Assembly (NCBI RefSeq): GCF_900497695.1
Contig: NZ_UIDD01000003.1
Location: forward strand, 62,001-126,000
Reading direction: 5' to 3'
Length of the DNA stretch: 64,000 bases
Source of the DNA: Pseudomonas wadenswilerensis
Lineage (GTDB): Bacteria > Pseudomonadota > Gammaproteobacteria > Pseudomonadales > Pseudomonadaceae
Under the pieces are notes generated by a model. That model saw only the letters and a list, made by a program, of their open reading frames with translations, did no database searches and was not told where the DNA came from. The position numbers and the translations under genes are program-made. Below are positions 1-8,492 of this stretch, piece after piece. Position 1 is the stretch's first letter, and the number at the start of each line of letters is the position of its first letter.

Positions 1-609
1 CTGCAAACCGCAGTGCTGGAGGGGCTGGCGCGTTTCCATGAGCAGGAGCCGGATCAGCTCGGCCCTGATCGCGATCGTTTGCGTCGCTTCATTGCCCTGG
101 CACTGGAACGTCCGGCATTCATCAGCCTGGTGGATGAGCTGCTCGCCGGCGGCAGGTTGGTCGGTAGCGGGCCCTGGCTGCATCTGCCCGGGCACCAGAT
201 ACGCTTGAGCGATGCCGACTCCCAGCTGTGGAGCCAGTTGCAACCGTTGCTTGAAGAAGGCACGTTCGATCCGCCCTGGGTACGCGATCTGGCCAGGTCG
301 GTAAAAGCCGATGAGGCCGAGGTGCGCTTGTTGCTGCGCAAGCTCGGGCGCTTGGGGCAGGTGCACCAGGTGGTGCGCGATCTGTTCTATCCTGAGGCCA
401 CGATCCGGCAAATGGCGGCTATGCTCTTGCAGCTGGCCAGCGATGACCCGGTGGTGCAGGTCGCAGCGTTTCGCGATGTCTTGGGGATCGGCCGCAAACG
501 CAGCGTGCAGATACTCGAGTACTTCGACCGCATCGGCCTCACCCGGCGTGTTGGCGATCGGCGGCAGATTCGCGCCGACAATGCCCTGGCCCAATCGCCC
601 GGGCAGTAA
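1..609 (+). CDS. selB: SelB, selenocysteine-specific elongation factor (C-terminal part)
   Basis: The frame is open from the window edge and ends with TAA at 607-609, giving the last 202 residues. No GTPase motif is present, as expected, because the EF-Tu-like part lies upstream of the window. What is visible resembles the tandem winged-helix domains that bind the SECIS hairpin of selenoprotein mRNAs, ending in a basic winged helix (IGRKRSVQILEYFDRIGLTR near the C-terminus). The selenocysteine tRNA follows 9 bases downstream, which strongly supports the call. The internal Met at base 13 is not the true start. Confidence 0.93.
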   Translation: MQTAVLEGLARFHEQEPDQLGPDRDRLRRFIALALERPAFISLVDELLAGGRLVGSGPWLHLPGHQIRLSDADSQLWSQLQPLLEEGTFDPPWVRDLARSVKADEAEVRLLLRKLGRLGQVHQVVRDLFYPEATIRQMAAMLLQLASDDPVVQVAAFRDVLGIGRKRSVQILEYFDRIGLTRRVGDRRQIRADNALAQSPGQ

Positions 610-618
610 TCCGTACAA

Positions 619-714
619 GGAAGGCAATCGCGCCCGGTGGCGCGGCCGGGCTTCAAACCCGGTTGGGGACGGCAGCCGTTCCTGGGCAGGTTCGACTCCC
701 GCTGCCTTCCGCCA
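619..714 (+). tRNA. selC: tRNA-Sec (anticodon UCA)
   Basis: This 96-base RNA has the hallmarks of bacterial tRNA-Sec: an 8-bp acceptor stem (GGAAGGCA at 619-626 with TGCCTTCC at 703-710), an anticodon stem-loop GGGCTTCAAACCC with TCA at 653-655, a long variable arm and an encoded GCCA end (711-714). The T-arm reads GGTTCGACTCC. It sits directly behind selB, as in many Pseudomonas, and a short T run (715-718) follows. It delivers selenocysteine at UGA codons, typically for formate dehydrogenase. Confidence 0.97.
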
Positions 715-718
715 TTTT

Positions 719-1711
719 CTACTGTGCGCGCTCGCCGCACAGGTCCAGGGCGAACCAGTGCTCCGCCGCCTGCACATCCAGCCCGGTGCCGAGCAAGGCG
801 AACATCTTGCCCAGCGCAGCTTCGCGGGTCATGCCGCCAGCGCTGACCAGGCCGGTGTCGCGCAAGCGGCTGCCGGCCGCATAAGTATCGAAGTGCACCG
901 CACCTTCCGGGCACTGGCTGATAGCAGCAATCAACACCCCGCCTTGGCGAGCGTCGTGCAATGCATCCAACAGGTCCTGATCGTCCGACGGCCCGGTGCC
1001 GCTGCCGTAGCACTCCAGCAGCAGGCCTTGTACACCGCTGGCCAGCAGGCCGCGCAGATGACCGACCTGCAGCCCGGGGAACACCGGCAACACCATCAGG
1101 TTTACCGGTTGGCATGGCTGGCGATAATCCAGGCAGGCCGGGATCGTCTCGACGCGTTGCCCATCGCGTTCACGCGGCAGCGTGGCGAAGGCATCGAAAG
1201 CCTCGCTGCGCAGCTTCGAAGCGCGCGCGCCATGCAACAGCTGGCCGTGGAAATACAGCTGCACACCGTTGTCGATACCCGTCGCCATCAAGCGCAGGGC
1301 GCCGCAGAGGTTGTCCCAGGCGTCGCTGTCGGGGGCGCCGGCCGGCAACATCGAGCCGGTCAGCAGCACGGGTACCGGCAGGCCGAGCAGCAGGAACGAC
1401 AGTGCCGCGGCGGTGTAGGCCAGGGTGTCGGTGCCGTGCAGCAGGAGGATGCCGTCATGGCCATCGCGCTCGACCGCTTCGACAATCGCCTCGCGCATGG
1501 CCAGCCAGTTGCCTTGCTGCATATTGGCGCTGTCGATCAACGGCGTCAGTTCGTGCAGGCGCCAGGTCAGCAGCGGCGCATCGGCCAGCTGTTGCAGGTG
1601 CTCACGCATGCGCGCTTCGAAGCCACCGGCAGGCGCCAGGCCTTGCGGGGTTTGCAGCATGCCGATGGTGCCGCCGGTGTACAGGACTAGAAGGTTCTTG
1701 ACTGCACGCAT
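719..1711 (-). CDS. ansA: Type I L-asparaginase
   Basis: A 330-residue protein that hydrolyses L-asparagine to aspartate and ammonia. The N-terminal TGGTIG (residues 12-17) carries the nucleophilic threonine, and HGTDT (92-96) carries the second threonine/aspartate pair of the asparaginase/glutaminase fold. There is no signal peptide, so a cytoplasmic type I enzyme is more likely than the periplasmic type II. It converges on tRNA-Sec with only 4 bases between them, and lies downstream of the alanine symporter on the same strand, separated by a hairpin. Confidence 0.9.
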   Translation of the reverse strand: MRAVKNLLVLYTGGTIGMLQTPQGLAPAGGFEARMREHLQQLADAPLLTWRLHELTPLIDSANMQQGNWLAMREAIVEAVERDGHDGILLLHGTDTLAYTAAALSFLLLGLPVPVLLTGSMLPAGAPDSDAWDNLCGALRLMATGIDNGVQLYFHGQLLHGARASKLRSEAFDAFATLPRERDGQRVETIPACLDYRQPCQPVNLMVLPVFPGLQVGHLRGLLASGVQGLLLECYGSGTGPSDDQDLLDALHDARQGGVLIAAISQCPEGAVHFDTYAAGSRLRDTGLVSAGGMTREAALGKMFALLGTGLDVQAAEHWFALDLCGERAQ

Positions 1712-1752
1712 GAGAAATTTCCGGGCAGGTGAGAGAAAAGCGGGGGAGGGGG

Positions 1753-1781
1753 AAGCCGCCCACGAACGGGGCGGCTTTTTC
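1753..1781 (-). terminator. Hairpin between symporter and asparaginase genes
   Basis: AAGCCGCC (1754-1761 region) pairs with GGCGGCTT (about 1770-1777) around a short loop, followed on the plus strand by a T run. Both neighbouring genes read on the minus strand, where the T tract after the stem is poor. It may still end or weaken transcription leaving the symporter gene. Confidence 0.45.
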
Positions 1782-1792
1782 TGCAGTATGGA

Positions 1793-3235
1793 TCAGCGCT
1801 GGGTCTGAGCCTGACCGACAGCCACTTCAGCCTCGGCTTCAGCAACCGGCTTGACCGGCCAGGCTTGCGGGTCCAGGTCGAGGTCGGAAAACTTCGACGC
1901 ATCGAACACCGGCTGGGCGATACCGGCGCGGCGCTGTTCGTCGTAGTCGCGCATCACGCGCAGGCCGACCTTGAACAGCAGGGCCAGGGCGATCAGGTTG
2001 ACGAACGCCAGGCAGGTCATGGTGATGTCGGCAAAGGCGAATACGGTTGACAGGTTCTGCACCGAGCCCCAGAGGATCAGCAGCAGCACCAGGCCGCGGT
2101 AGCTCAGCAGCACCAGGCGGTTACGGGTGAAGAACTGCAGGCTGGTTTCACCCAGGTAGTAGTTGTAGAGGATGCAGGTGAAGACGAACAACGACAGGGC
2201 CACGCTGACGAAGATCCGCCCCCAGTCACCGACCACGGCGGCCAGGGAGTTCTGGGTCAGGGCGATGCCGTCACCTTCGAAGCCTGGGGTATAGAAGCCC
2301 GAGAGCAGGATCAGCAGCGCGGTGCAGGTGCAGATCACGAAGGTATCGAGGAACACCGAGAAGGCCTGGACCACGCCCTGGGCCGCCGGGTGGCGTACAG
2401 CGGCAACAGCGGCAACGTTCGGCGCACTGCCAAGGCCGGCTTCGTTGGCGAACACGCCACGCTTCACGCCCATGACGATGGCGCTGCCGAGCAGGCCGGC
2501 AAAGGCCGGATCAAGGCCGAAAGCGCTTTTGATGATGGTTTCGAGCATGGCCGGCACGTGTTCGATCTGGGTGAAGATCACGTACAGGGTCACACCGATG
2601 TAGGCCAGGGTCTTGATCGGTACCAGCAGGTCCGAAACCGAGGCGATACGCTTGATACCACCGATGAACACCAGGCCGAGCAGGGCGGCCAGGGCGATGC
2701 CGGTGTACTGCGGTTCGAAGCCGAAAGCGTTCTGCAGCGAGTGGGTCACGGTGTAGGACTGCAGGCCGTTGAAGGTGAAGCCGTAGGTCACCAGCAGCAG
2801 GATCGCGAACACCATTGCCATCCAGCGCAGCTTCAAGCCGTGCTGGATGTAGTAGGCCGGGCCGCCACGGTACAGGCCGTTGCCGTCGCTCCGCTTGTAG
2901 ACCTGGGCCAGGGTGCACTCGAAAAAGCTGCTGGACATGCCCACCAGCGCGGTTACCCACATCCAGAACACCGCGCCCGGGCCGCCGAGGGTCACGGCGA
3001 TGCCGACACCGGCGATGTTACCGGCACCGACACGGCCGGCCAGGCTCAGCATCAGCGCCTGGAACGAGCTCAGTTGGCCGGCCTGGCCGCGCAGGGATTC
3101 CTTGAAGACGCTGAACATGTGGCCGAAATGGCGGAACTGGACGAAACGGGAGCGCAGGGTGAAATAGCTGCCGAGTCCGACGATAAGCACGATGAGGAGT
3201 TTCCCCGAGAGGAAATCGTTGAGCGCTTCGAGCAT
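1793..3235 (-). CDS. Sodium/alanine symporter, AGCS family
   Basis: A 480-residue inner-membrane protein with about ten hydrophobic spans. The family signature reads SLAGRVGAGNIAGV (residues 64-77), close to the AGCS consensus around G-x-GNI-x-G, and further conserved stretches FANEAGLGSAPN and GGPAYY are present. Family members import alanine or glycine with sodium. The start ATG is 75 bases from a divergent region leading to an HTH regulator gene. Substrate preference between alanine, glycine and D-amino acids cannot be read from sequence. Confidence 0.9.
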   Translation of the reverse strand: MLEALNDFLSGKLLIVLIVGLGSYFTLRSRFVQFRHFGHMFSVFKESLRGQAGQLSSFQALMLSLAGRVGAGNIAGVGIAVTLGGPGAVFWMWVTALVGMSSSFFECTLAQVYKRSDGNGLYRGGPAYYIQHGLKLRWMAMVFAILLLVTYGFTFNGLQSYTVTHSLQNAFGFEPQYTGIALAALLGLVFIGGIKRIASVSDLLVPIKTLAYIGVTLYVIFTQIEHVPAMLETIIKSAFGLDPAFAGLLGSAIVMGVKRGVFANEAGLGSAPNVAAVAAVRHPAAQGVVQAFSVFLDTFVICTCTALLILLSGFYTPGFEGDGIALTQNSLAAVVGDWGRIFVSVALSLFVFTCILYNYYLGETSLQFFTRNRLVLLSYRGLVLLLILWGSVQNLSTVFAFADITMTCLAFVNLIALALLFKVGLRVMRDYDEQRRAGIAQPVFDASKFSDLDLDPQAWPVKPVAEAEAEVAVGQAQTQR

Positions 3236-3410
3236 GTAATACCTCGATTCTTATTCTTCGCATGAAAGACGACAGGCCGGCGTCGATACGCCGTATCCAT
3301 GGGGGCGCATGGTTGGTCATGACAAGGTTGGTTACAATTTCGCGGGTTGCTCTCAGTTGATGCGACTTGATGCTAAACTGGCGCCTGTCGCATCACCTGG
3401 AACGGCTCAC

Positions 3411-4229
3411 ATGAGCGAATATCTCGGCACCAATCTCAAGCTTGCCTGCAGCCACTACCGCTCTATCTCGGAAGTTTGCCGGCAGCTGTCGATCAACCGC
3501 GCGCAGTTCAACAAGTACCTGAGCGGGCAGAGCCAGCCGACGGCATACAACCTCAAGCGCATCGGCGATTTCTTTGGTGTCGAGGATTACGAGCTGGGTT
3601 TGCCGCCGGAGCAGTTCGCCCGCCTGATCGGTGCCCGCAGTGCCGCCAACCCCGCAGTGAGCCAGGACGACCCGCTGGCCGAACTGCTGCGGCCGTTGCG
3701 TGAACAGGCCGGCAACCTGTCGCGCTACTGCGGTTATTACTTCGAATACTCCAACTGCATGTCGGTACCGGGCTCGATCCTGCTGTCGCTGGTGCACCTG
3801 CGCGAAGAGCGCGGCAGTTTTTTGTTCGAGCGTCAGGAGCGTCAGGAGCGCTCCAGCAGCACGGACGTTCAGGCCGAAGACTGGGTGCGTTGCCGCTACC
3901 TGGGCGCGGCGTTCCAGTTGCAGGACCGCTTGTTTTTGCTCGACTACGAATCGCTGACCGTCAACGAGATGAGCCAGACCATCCTGATACCCAGCTTCAA
4001 GAGCCGCATTACCCGCCTCAACGGCCTCAAGACCGGGGTTTCCAGCGGCGACCGGCGCACCCCGGCCTGCACCCGGGTGGTGTGGGAATACCTGGGCACC
4101 GAGATCAACCGCATCAGCGCCTACCGCCAGGTCAAGCTGTACCGCCCGGACGATCCGCGGATCGACGACGACGTACGCGAACGCCTCAGCGCCGGGCCGA
4201 TCCGTAACGGCCTGTTCGAGATCGAATAA
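3411..4229 (+). CDS. HTH (XRE-like) transcriptional regulator with C-terminal sensory-type domain
   Basis: 272 residues from ATG 3411; the longer open frame from 3309 adds an implausible leader. Residues 1-70 form a Cro/CI-type helix-turn-helix (SISEVCRQLSINRAQFNKYL followed by PTAYNLKRIGDFF). The remaining 200 residues show no motif I recognise and probably form a ligand or oligomerisation domain. The gene is divergent from the alanine symporter, so it may regulate that gene; this is inference from position only. Confidence 0.75.
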   Translation: MSEYLGTNLKLACSHYRSISEVCRQLSINRAQFNKYLSGQSQPTAYNLKRIGDFFGVEDYELGLPPEQFARLIGARSAANPAVSQDDPLAELLRPLREQAGNLSRYCGYYFEYSNCMSVPGSILLSLVHLREERGSFLFERQERQERSSSTDVQAEDWVRCRYLGAAFQLQDRLFLLDYESLTVNEMSQTILIPSFKSRITRLNGLKTGVSSGDRRTPACTRVVWEYLGTEINRISAYRQVKLYRPDDPRIDDDVRERLSAGPIRNGLFEIE

Positions 4230-4235
4230 CCGCGC

Positions 4236-5075
4236 TCAGCCGAGAATGAACTCGGCCACCACCTGCGCCACCTGATCGGCCACGGCCGGCTTGTCGCGCA
4301 GGTGCGCGGCGATGCCGTGATCGCAATCGGTCAGTAGCAGGCATTCCAGGTGCGGCGCCGGCACTGCGCGCAGCAGGGCCTGGGTGACTTCTTCGGGGAT
4401 CGGGCTGTAACGCTGGGCACCGGCCAGCCACAAGGTGCCGGCCGAGGTGCCTTCGCCTTGCCCATAAGCCCTGGAGTTGAGCCCGTCGAACTCGCCGATC
4501 ACCAGCAGCACCCGGCCTTGGAACTTGCGCAGGAATTCGTAGCTGTCGCAGTCGAGAAACCCGTAGGGCTGGCGGATCGCCTCGGTGAAGGCCGGGCCGA
4601 AGGGCGCCTGGTGGGCGGCATCCGGGTAAACCGCCGGGCAGATCAGCACCAGCTTGTCGATGGCCGGTGTTTGCGCGGCCAGTTTCAGCGCGATGGCGCC
4701 GCCGAGGCTGTGGCCGAGCAGGGTCTGGCAGCGCTCGGCGATATGCCGGTGAAAGCGCTGCGCCTCCTCCAGGTTGGTGGTCAGCGACGGTTGTGGTGCG
4801 CCGGGCTCGGCCGCCAGGCTATGGCCTGAGAGGTTGCCGGTCAGCGAGCCGATACCCTGCTGTTGCAGGCGATACAACAGCGGGTTGAGGCGGGTGAAGT
4901 CAGAGCGCGCACCACCGATCACGAACAGCGGCGCGGCGCGCTCCTGATCGGGTATCAGCAGCCGCGCCTGTTGCTGGAAGCCGTCGAAGGTTTCGCTGAT
5001 GAAGCGTTCGGTGCCGGGGGTGGGTTCGTCGTATTGCCAGGTGGAACGTTGGGTCGAGGTTGCTTCCAGATGCAT
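4236..5075 (-). CDS. Alpha/beta hydrolase
   Basis: 279 residues from ATG 5075. A GTG two codons upstream (5081) is also open, but the GGAG at 5086-5089 is well spaced only for the ATG. The nucleophile elbow is GHSLGG (residues 121-126, Ser123); a plausible acid lies in VIGEFDGL and the histidine in DCDHGIAAH near the C-terminus, giving a complete catalytic triad. No signal peptide, so probably cytoplasmic. The substrate is unknown. It converges with the preceding regulator gene with 6 bases between stops. Confidence 0.8.
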   Translation of the reverse strand: MHLEATSTQRSTWQYDEPTPGTERFISETFDGFQQQARLLIPDQERAAPLFVIGGARSDFTRLNPLLYRLQQQGIGSLTGNLSGHSLAAEPGAPQPSLTTNLEEAQRFHRHIAERCQTLLGHSLGGAIALKLAAQTPAIDKLVLICPAVYPDAAHQAPFGPAFTEAIRQPYGFLDCDSYEFLRKFQGRVLLVIGEFDGLNSRAYGQGEGTSAGTLWLAGAQRYSPIPEEVTQALLRAVPAPHLECLLLTDCDHGIAAHLRDKPAVADQVAQVVAEFILG

Positions 5076-5290
5076 GGACACCGTCTCCAGGAACTGATGA
5101 TGCCGCCACGTGCCGAGCGGGTTGCCTGTGCCAGATTACTCCGGATCTAGTATAGGTAGATTACGCAGGGGCAAAAACTCGCCCTCGACGCAACGCCGGG
5201 CGGGACGGGTGCCCCTGTGTTGGACTTCCCCTGCCGGAAACCGCAAAATGAAGGCTTTCTTCCAATAAACTGATCGGACCTGCTGACTCT

Positions 5291-6175
5291 ATGCGAATGC
5301 GCCTGATGCTGTTGGGTGGTGGAAGTGCCCTCGGGCAAGCGCTGATTCGTCTCGGGGCCGAGGAAGATATCGGCTTTCTGGCGCCGCGCCCGCCGGACAG
5401 CGGCTGGGATCCAGCGAGCCTGACCCAACTGCTCGACGACACCCGCCCCGATGCGCTGATCAACCTGGCCTACTATTTCGACTGGTTCCAGGCCGAAGCA
5501 GTCAGCGAGCAGCGCCTGGCCCAGCAGGAACGCGCAGTCGAGCGCCTGGCCGAGCTGTGTCAGCACCACAACATCATTCTCGTCCAGCCGTCCAGCTACC
5601 GGGTCTTCGATGGCTCGCGGGCCACGGCCTACAGTGAAAAGGATGAGCCAGTGCCGCTGGGCCTGCGTGGCCAGGCCTTGTGGCGCATCGAGCAGAGCGT
5701 ACGCGCCACCTGCCCGCAACATGTACTGCTGCGCTTTGGCTGGGTGCTCGACGAGAGCATCGACGGTGTGCTCGGGCGCTTCCTGACCCGCGCCGAGCAA
5801 CCCCAGGAGCTGCTGTTGGCCGATGACCGGCGTGGCAACCCGACTCCGGTGGACGACGCCGCGCGGGTGATCCTTTCGGTACTCAAGCAGCTCGATTGCG
5901 CCGCGCCGCTGTGGGGCACCTATCACTACGCCGGCAACGAGGCGACCACGCCGCTGGCGCTGGGGCAGGCTATCCTCACAGAAGCGGCCCAGTTGCATAA
6001 GCTGGCGGTACAGGCACCGACCGCGCAGGCCCACGCCGCGCGCCCGGACGCCAGCGAAGAACCGCAGCATGCGGTACTGGCCTGCAAGAAAATTCTCCAC
6101 ACCTTTGGTATCAAACCCCGCGCCTGGCGCGCCGGTTTGCCGCCCTTACTGGATCGCTTCTATCGTCATGGCTGA
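5291..6175 (+). CDS. RmlD-like sugar-nucleotide reductase (NAD(P)-binding)
   Basis: 294 residues. The N-terminus LMLLGGGSALGQAL is a Rossmann dinucleotide-binding loop, and the domain arrangement matches RmlD-type dTDP-4-dehydrorhamnose reductases (DALINLAYYFD, LVQPSSYRVFDG). I do not find the classical YxxxK pair at its usual place, so this may be a divergent or non-catalytic member. It overlaps the next epimerase gene by 8 bases, so the two are translationally coupled and likely act on the same sugar nucleotide. No glycosyltransferases are nearby. Confidence 0.75.
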   Translation: MRMRLMLLGGGSALGQALIRLGAEEDIGFLAPRPPDSGWDPASLTQLLDDTRPDALINLAYYFDWFQAEAVSEQRLAQQERAVERLAELCQHHNIILVQPSSYRVFDGSRATAYSEKDEPVPLGLRGQALWRIEQSVRATCPQHVLLRFGWVLDESIDGVLGRFLTRAEQPQELLLADDRRGNPTPVDDAARVILSVLKQLDCAAPLWGTYHYAGNEATTPLALGQAILTEAAQLHKLAVQAPTAQAHAARPDASEEPQHAVLACKKILHTFGIKPRAWRAGLPPLLDRFYRHG

Positions 6176-7097
6176 TGCCCCTATTCTGATCACCGGTGGC
6201 GCTGGCTTCATCGGTTCCCACCTGAGCGATGCGCTGCTGGCCAAAGGTTATGCCGTGCGTATCCTCGATGACCTGTCGACCGGCAAACCAGGCAACCTCC
6301 AAGTAGATAACCCGCGTCTGGAACTGGTCGAAGGCGACGTCGCCGACGCCGAGCTGGTCAAACGCGTGGCTGCCGGTTGCCAGGCAGTGGTGCACCTGGC
6401 CGCCGTGGCCTCGGTGCAGGCCTCGGTGGATGACCCGGTGAAAACCCACCAGAGCAACTTCATCGGCACCCTGAATGTCTGCGAGGCCATGCGCCTGAAC
6501 GGCATCAAGCGCGTGTTGTTTGCCTCCAGCGCTGCGGTTTATGGCAACAACGGCGAAGGCCAGTCGATCGAGGAAGATACGCCCAAGGCACCGTTGACGC
6601 CTTACGCGGTAGACAAGCTGGCCAGCGAGCAATACCTGGACTTCTACCGCCGTCAGCATGGCCTGGAACCGGTAGTGTTTCGCTTCTTCAACATCTTCGG
6701 CCCGCGCCAGGATCCGTCCTCGCCGTATTCCGGGGTCATCAGCATTTTCTGCGAGCGCGCCCTGAACGGGACGCCGATCACCCTGTTTGGCGATGGCGAG
6801 CAGACTCGCGACTTTCTCTATGTCGGCGATCTGGTGACGGTGATGGTCCAGGCACTGGAGATGGCGGAAGTCGAAGAGGGCGCGGTGAATATCGGCCTGA
6901 ATCAGGCCACTTCGCTGAACCAGTTGCTGGCCGCGCTGAAATCGGTGGTTGGCGATTTGCCGGCGATCAGTCATGGGCCAGCGCGCTCGGGTGATATCCG
7001 CCATTCGCGGGCGAACAATCAGCGTTTGCTGAGCCGTTTTGACTTCCCTGAGCCGACGCCACTGGCCGATGGGCTGGCGCGTCTTTTAGGGCGCTGA
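6168..7097 (+). CDS. NAD-dependent sugar-nucleotide epimerase/dehydratase
   Basis: 309 residues from ATG 6168, inside the end of the preceding gene. It is an extended short-chain dehydrogenase: GGAGFIG (10-16), SSAAVYG (120-126) and the catalytic YAVDK (146-150), with the UDP-sugar-type RFFNIFGPRQDP segment. Length and motifs match UDP-glucose 4-epimerase relatives such as WbpP/GalE. It ends just before a REP pair that separates it from convergent ompW. The exact sugar is unknown. Confidence 0.85.
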   Translation: MADAPILITGGAGFIGSHLSDALLAKGYAVRILDDLSTGKPGNLQVDNPRLELVEGDVADAELVKRVAAGCQAVVHLAAVASVQASVDDPVKTHQSNFIGTLNVCEAMRLNGIKRVLFASSAAVYGNNGEGQSIEEDTPKAPLTPYAVDKLASEQYLDFYRRQHGLEPVVFRFFNIFGPRQDPSSPYSGVISIFCERALNGTPITLFGDGEQTRDFLYVGDLVTVMVQALEMAEVEEGAVNIGLNQATSLNQLLAALKSVVGDLPAISHGPARSGDIRHSRANNQRLLSRFDFPEPTPLADGLARLLGR

Positions 7098-7102
7098 AAT
7101 GC

Positions 7103-7157
7103 ATCGCGGGGCAAGCCCGCTCCTACAAGTGCTGTAGGAGCGGGCTTGCCCCGCGAT
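7103..7157. repeat. REP palindrome pair (class 1)
   Basis: ATCGCGGGGCAAGCCCGCTC followed by CTACA is repeated in inverse orientation 5 bases later, giving a near-perfect dyad of about 25 bp per arm. It lies between convergent epimerase and ompW genes, where it can also block read-through. The same unit recurs at 11584-11638 and 26359-26416. Confidence 0.92.
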
Positions 7158-7174
7158 TTGTGTTTAAACGACGC

Positions 7175-7858
7175 TTAGAACTTGTAGCCTACACCCACCA
7201 TGTAGACCCATGGATCGACATCCACGTCGACCTTGGTCTTGCCGACGCCCAGGGCGCTCGGGCCGTCGATGGTGGCCTTGGTGTCGATGTCGACGTACCA
7301 GACCGCGGCGTTGACCAGGAAGTTGTCGTTGATCATGTAGTCCATGCCCAACTGACCGGCCAGGCCGACCGAATCTTTCAACTTCATGTTGCTGAAGCCT
7401 TGAGCTTTGCGGTTGCTGCTCAGGTCTTCGTCAAAGAACATGGTGTAGTTCAGGCCGATACCAGCGTAAGGCTGGAACTTCGACGAAGCTTCCATCGGGT
7501 AGTACTGCAGCGACAGGGTCGGTGGCAGTTGCTTGATGTCGCCCAGCTTGCCATCCAGGCCCGCGCCCAGACCCTTGACGCCAACGGTGTGCTGGAACGG
7601 GGTGGCGGCCAGCAGCTCGAGGCCGATGTGGTCGGTCAGCATGTAGGCGAAAGCCAGACCCAGTTGGGTGTCGCTGTCCAGGGTTGCCTTGGTGCCGGAC
7701 ATCTTGGTGCCGTCGAGCTTGATGTCGCCGCTGTTCTCGTTGGGAGCGGTAGTGATCGCACCGGCACGCAGGATGAAGTCGCCAGCCTGGTGGGCGTGGG
7801 CAACAGGGGCTGCAAGCGCCAGAGCAACGAGCGAGGCGCCAAGCAAGGACTTGTTCAT
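7175..7858 (-). CDS. ompW: OmpW-family outer-membrane protein
   Basis: 227 residues from the ATG at 7858, preceded by GGGAGC; a longer in-frame start at 7897 lacks this site. A signal peptide (MNKSLLGASLVALALAAPVAHA) is followed by the OmpW beta-barrel: AGDFILRAG near the N-terminus, LTDHIGLELLAATPF, and a final aromatic residue in VGVGYKF, as needed for Bam-dependent insertion. OmpW proteins form narrow eight-stranded barrels for small hydrophobic compounds. Confidence 0.9.
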   Translation of the reverse strand: MNKSLLGASLVALALAAPVAHAHQAGDFILRAGAITTAPNENSGDIKLDGTKMSGTKATLDSDTQLGLAFAYMLTDHIGLELLAATPFQHTVGVKGLGAGLDGKLGDIKQLPPTLSLQYYPMEASSKFQPYAGIGLNYTMFFDEDLSSNRKAQGFSNMKLKDSVGLAGQLGMDYMINDNFLVNAAVWYVDIDTKATIDGPSALGVGKTKVDVDVDPWVYMVGVGYKF

Positions 7859-7968
7859 GGAAGCTCCCAAAGGACGTTTAGAATTTAATGAGTCCAATGG
7901 TAAGGAGCTGACGGACGGCGACTTTTGACTCAGCTCAATGAAATCGTCAAAGCCCTGCAGGCGGCCAT

Positions 7969-8484
7969 TTATTCTAGCTCGTATGCGTAGATTTTCTCGG
8001 CTTCCATCTGATATCCGGCATCGGCCAGTTCACTGCTGGTGGCTTTGACCTGCATCTGGCCTTCGATCCAGTAAGGCTGGTAGAGGTCTTCGACCTTCAC
8101 GCCAATCTCGCTGAAGATGTGAACGATCTGGTTCGACGGCGGTGGCGGCACATGAATGCAGGCGCCGTAGTAAGGCACCAGCAGGAACTCGGTGGTGCGG
8201 CCTTCCTCGCTGACTTCCAGTGGCACGATATAGCCGGGCAGTTTCACCTGCTGGCCATCCAGGGCCTTGACCACCGGGGCATTGGGTGCGGTTTGCCGCG
8301 CTGCTGGCGCCGCTTCCGCGGCCAGGGCATCACTCAATTGCGAGAGGTCGTGCAGCGGCGCCAGCTGCGGCTGGATCACCGGCGCCCCGGCCGGGATCAG
8401 TTGCTGCCATTCCAGGGTGCGGGGTTCGGCCGCCCACAAAGGCGAGGCGATCAACAGCAGTAACAGCAGCAGGGCGCGGGTCAT
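7969..8484 (-). CDS. DUF3299 periplasmic protein, last gene of a ZrgA-type operon
   Basis: 171 residues from ATG 8484. A signal peptide (MTRALLLLLLLIASPLWA) precedes a short domain with LPGYIVPLE and FLLVPYYGACIHVPPPPSNQ, typical of DUF3299. The conserved Cys/His in GACIHVPPP could bind metal. It starts 8 bases after the ABC permease stop and closes the operon that begins with the ZrgA-like gene at 11099, so a role in zinc acquisition is likely but not proven. Confidence 0.8.
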   Translation of the reverse strand: MTRALLLLLLLIASPLWAAEPRTLEWQQLIPAGAPVIQPQLAPLHDLSQLSDALAAEAAPAARQTAPNAPVVKALDGQQVKLPGYIVPLEVSEEGRTTEFLLVPYYGACIHVPPPPSNQIVHIFSEIGVKVEDLYQPYWIEGQMQVKATSSELADAGYQMEAEKIYAYELE

Positions 8485-8492
8485 CGAGGTGC

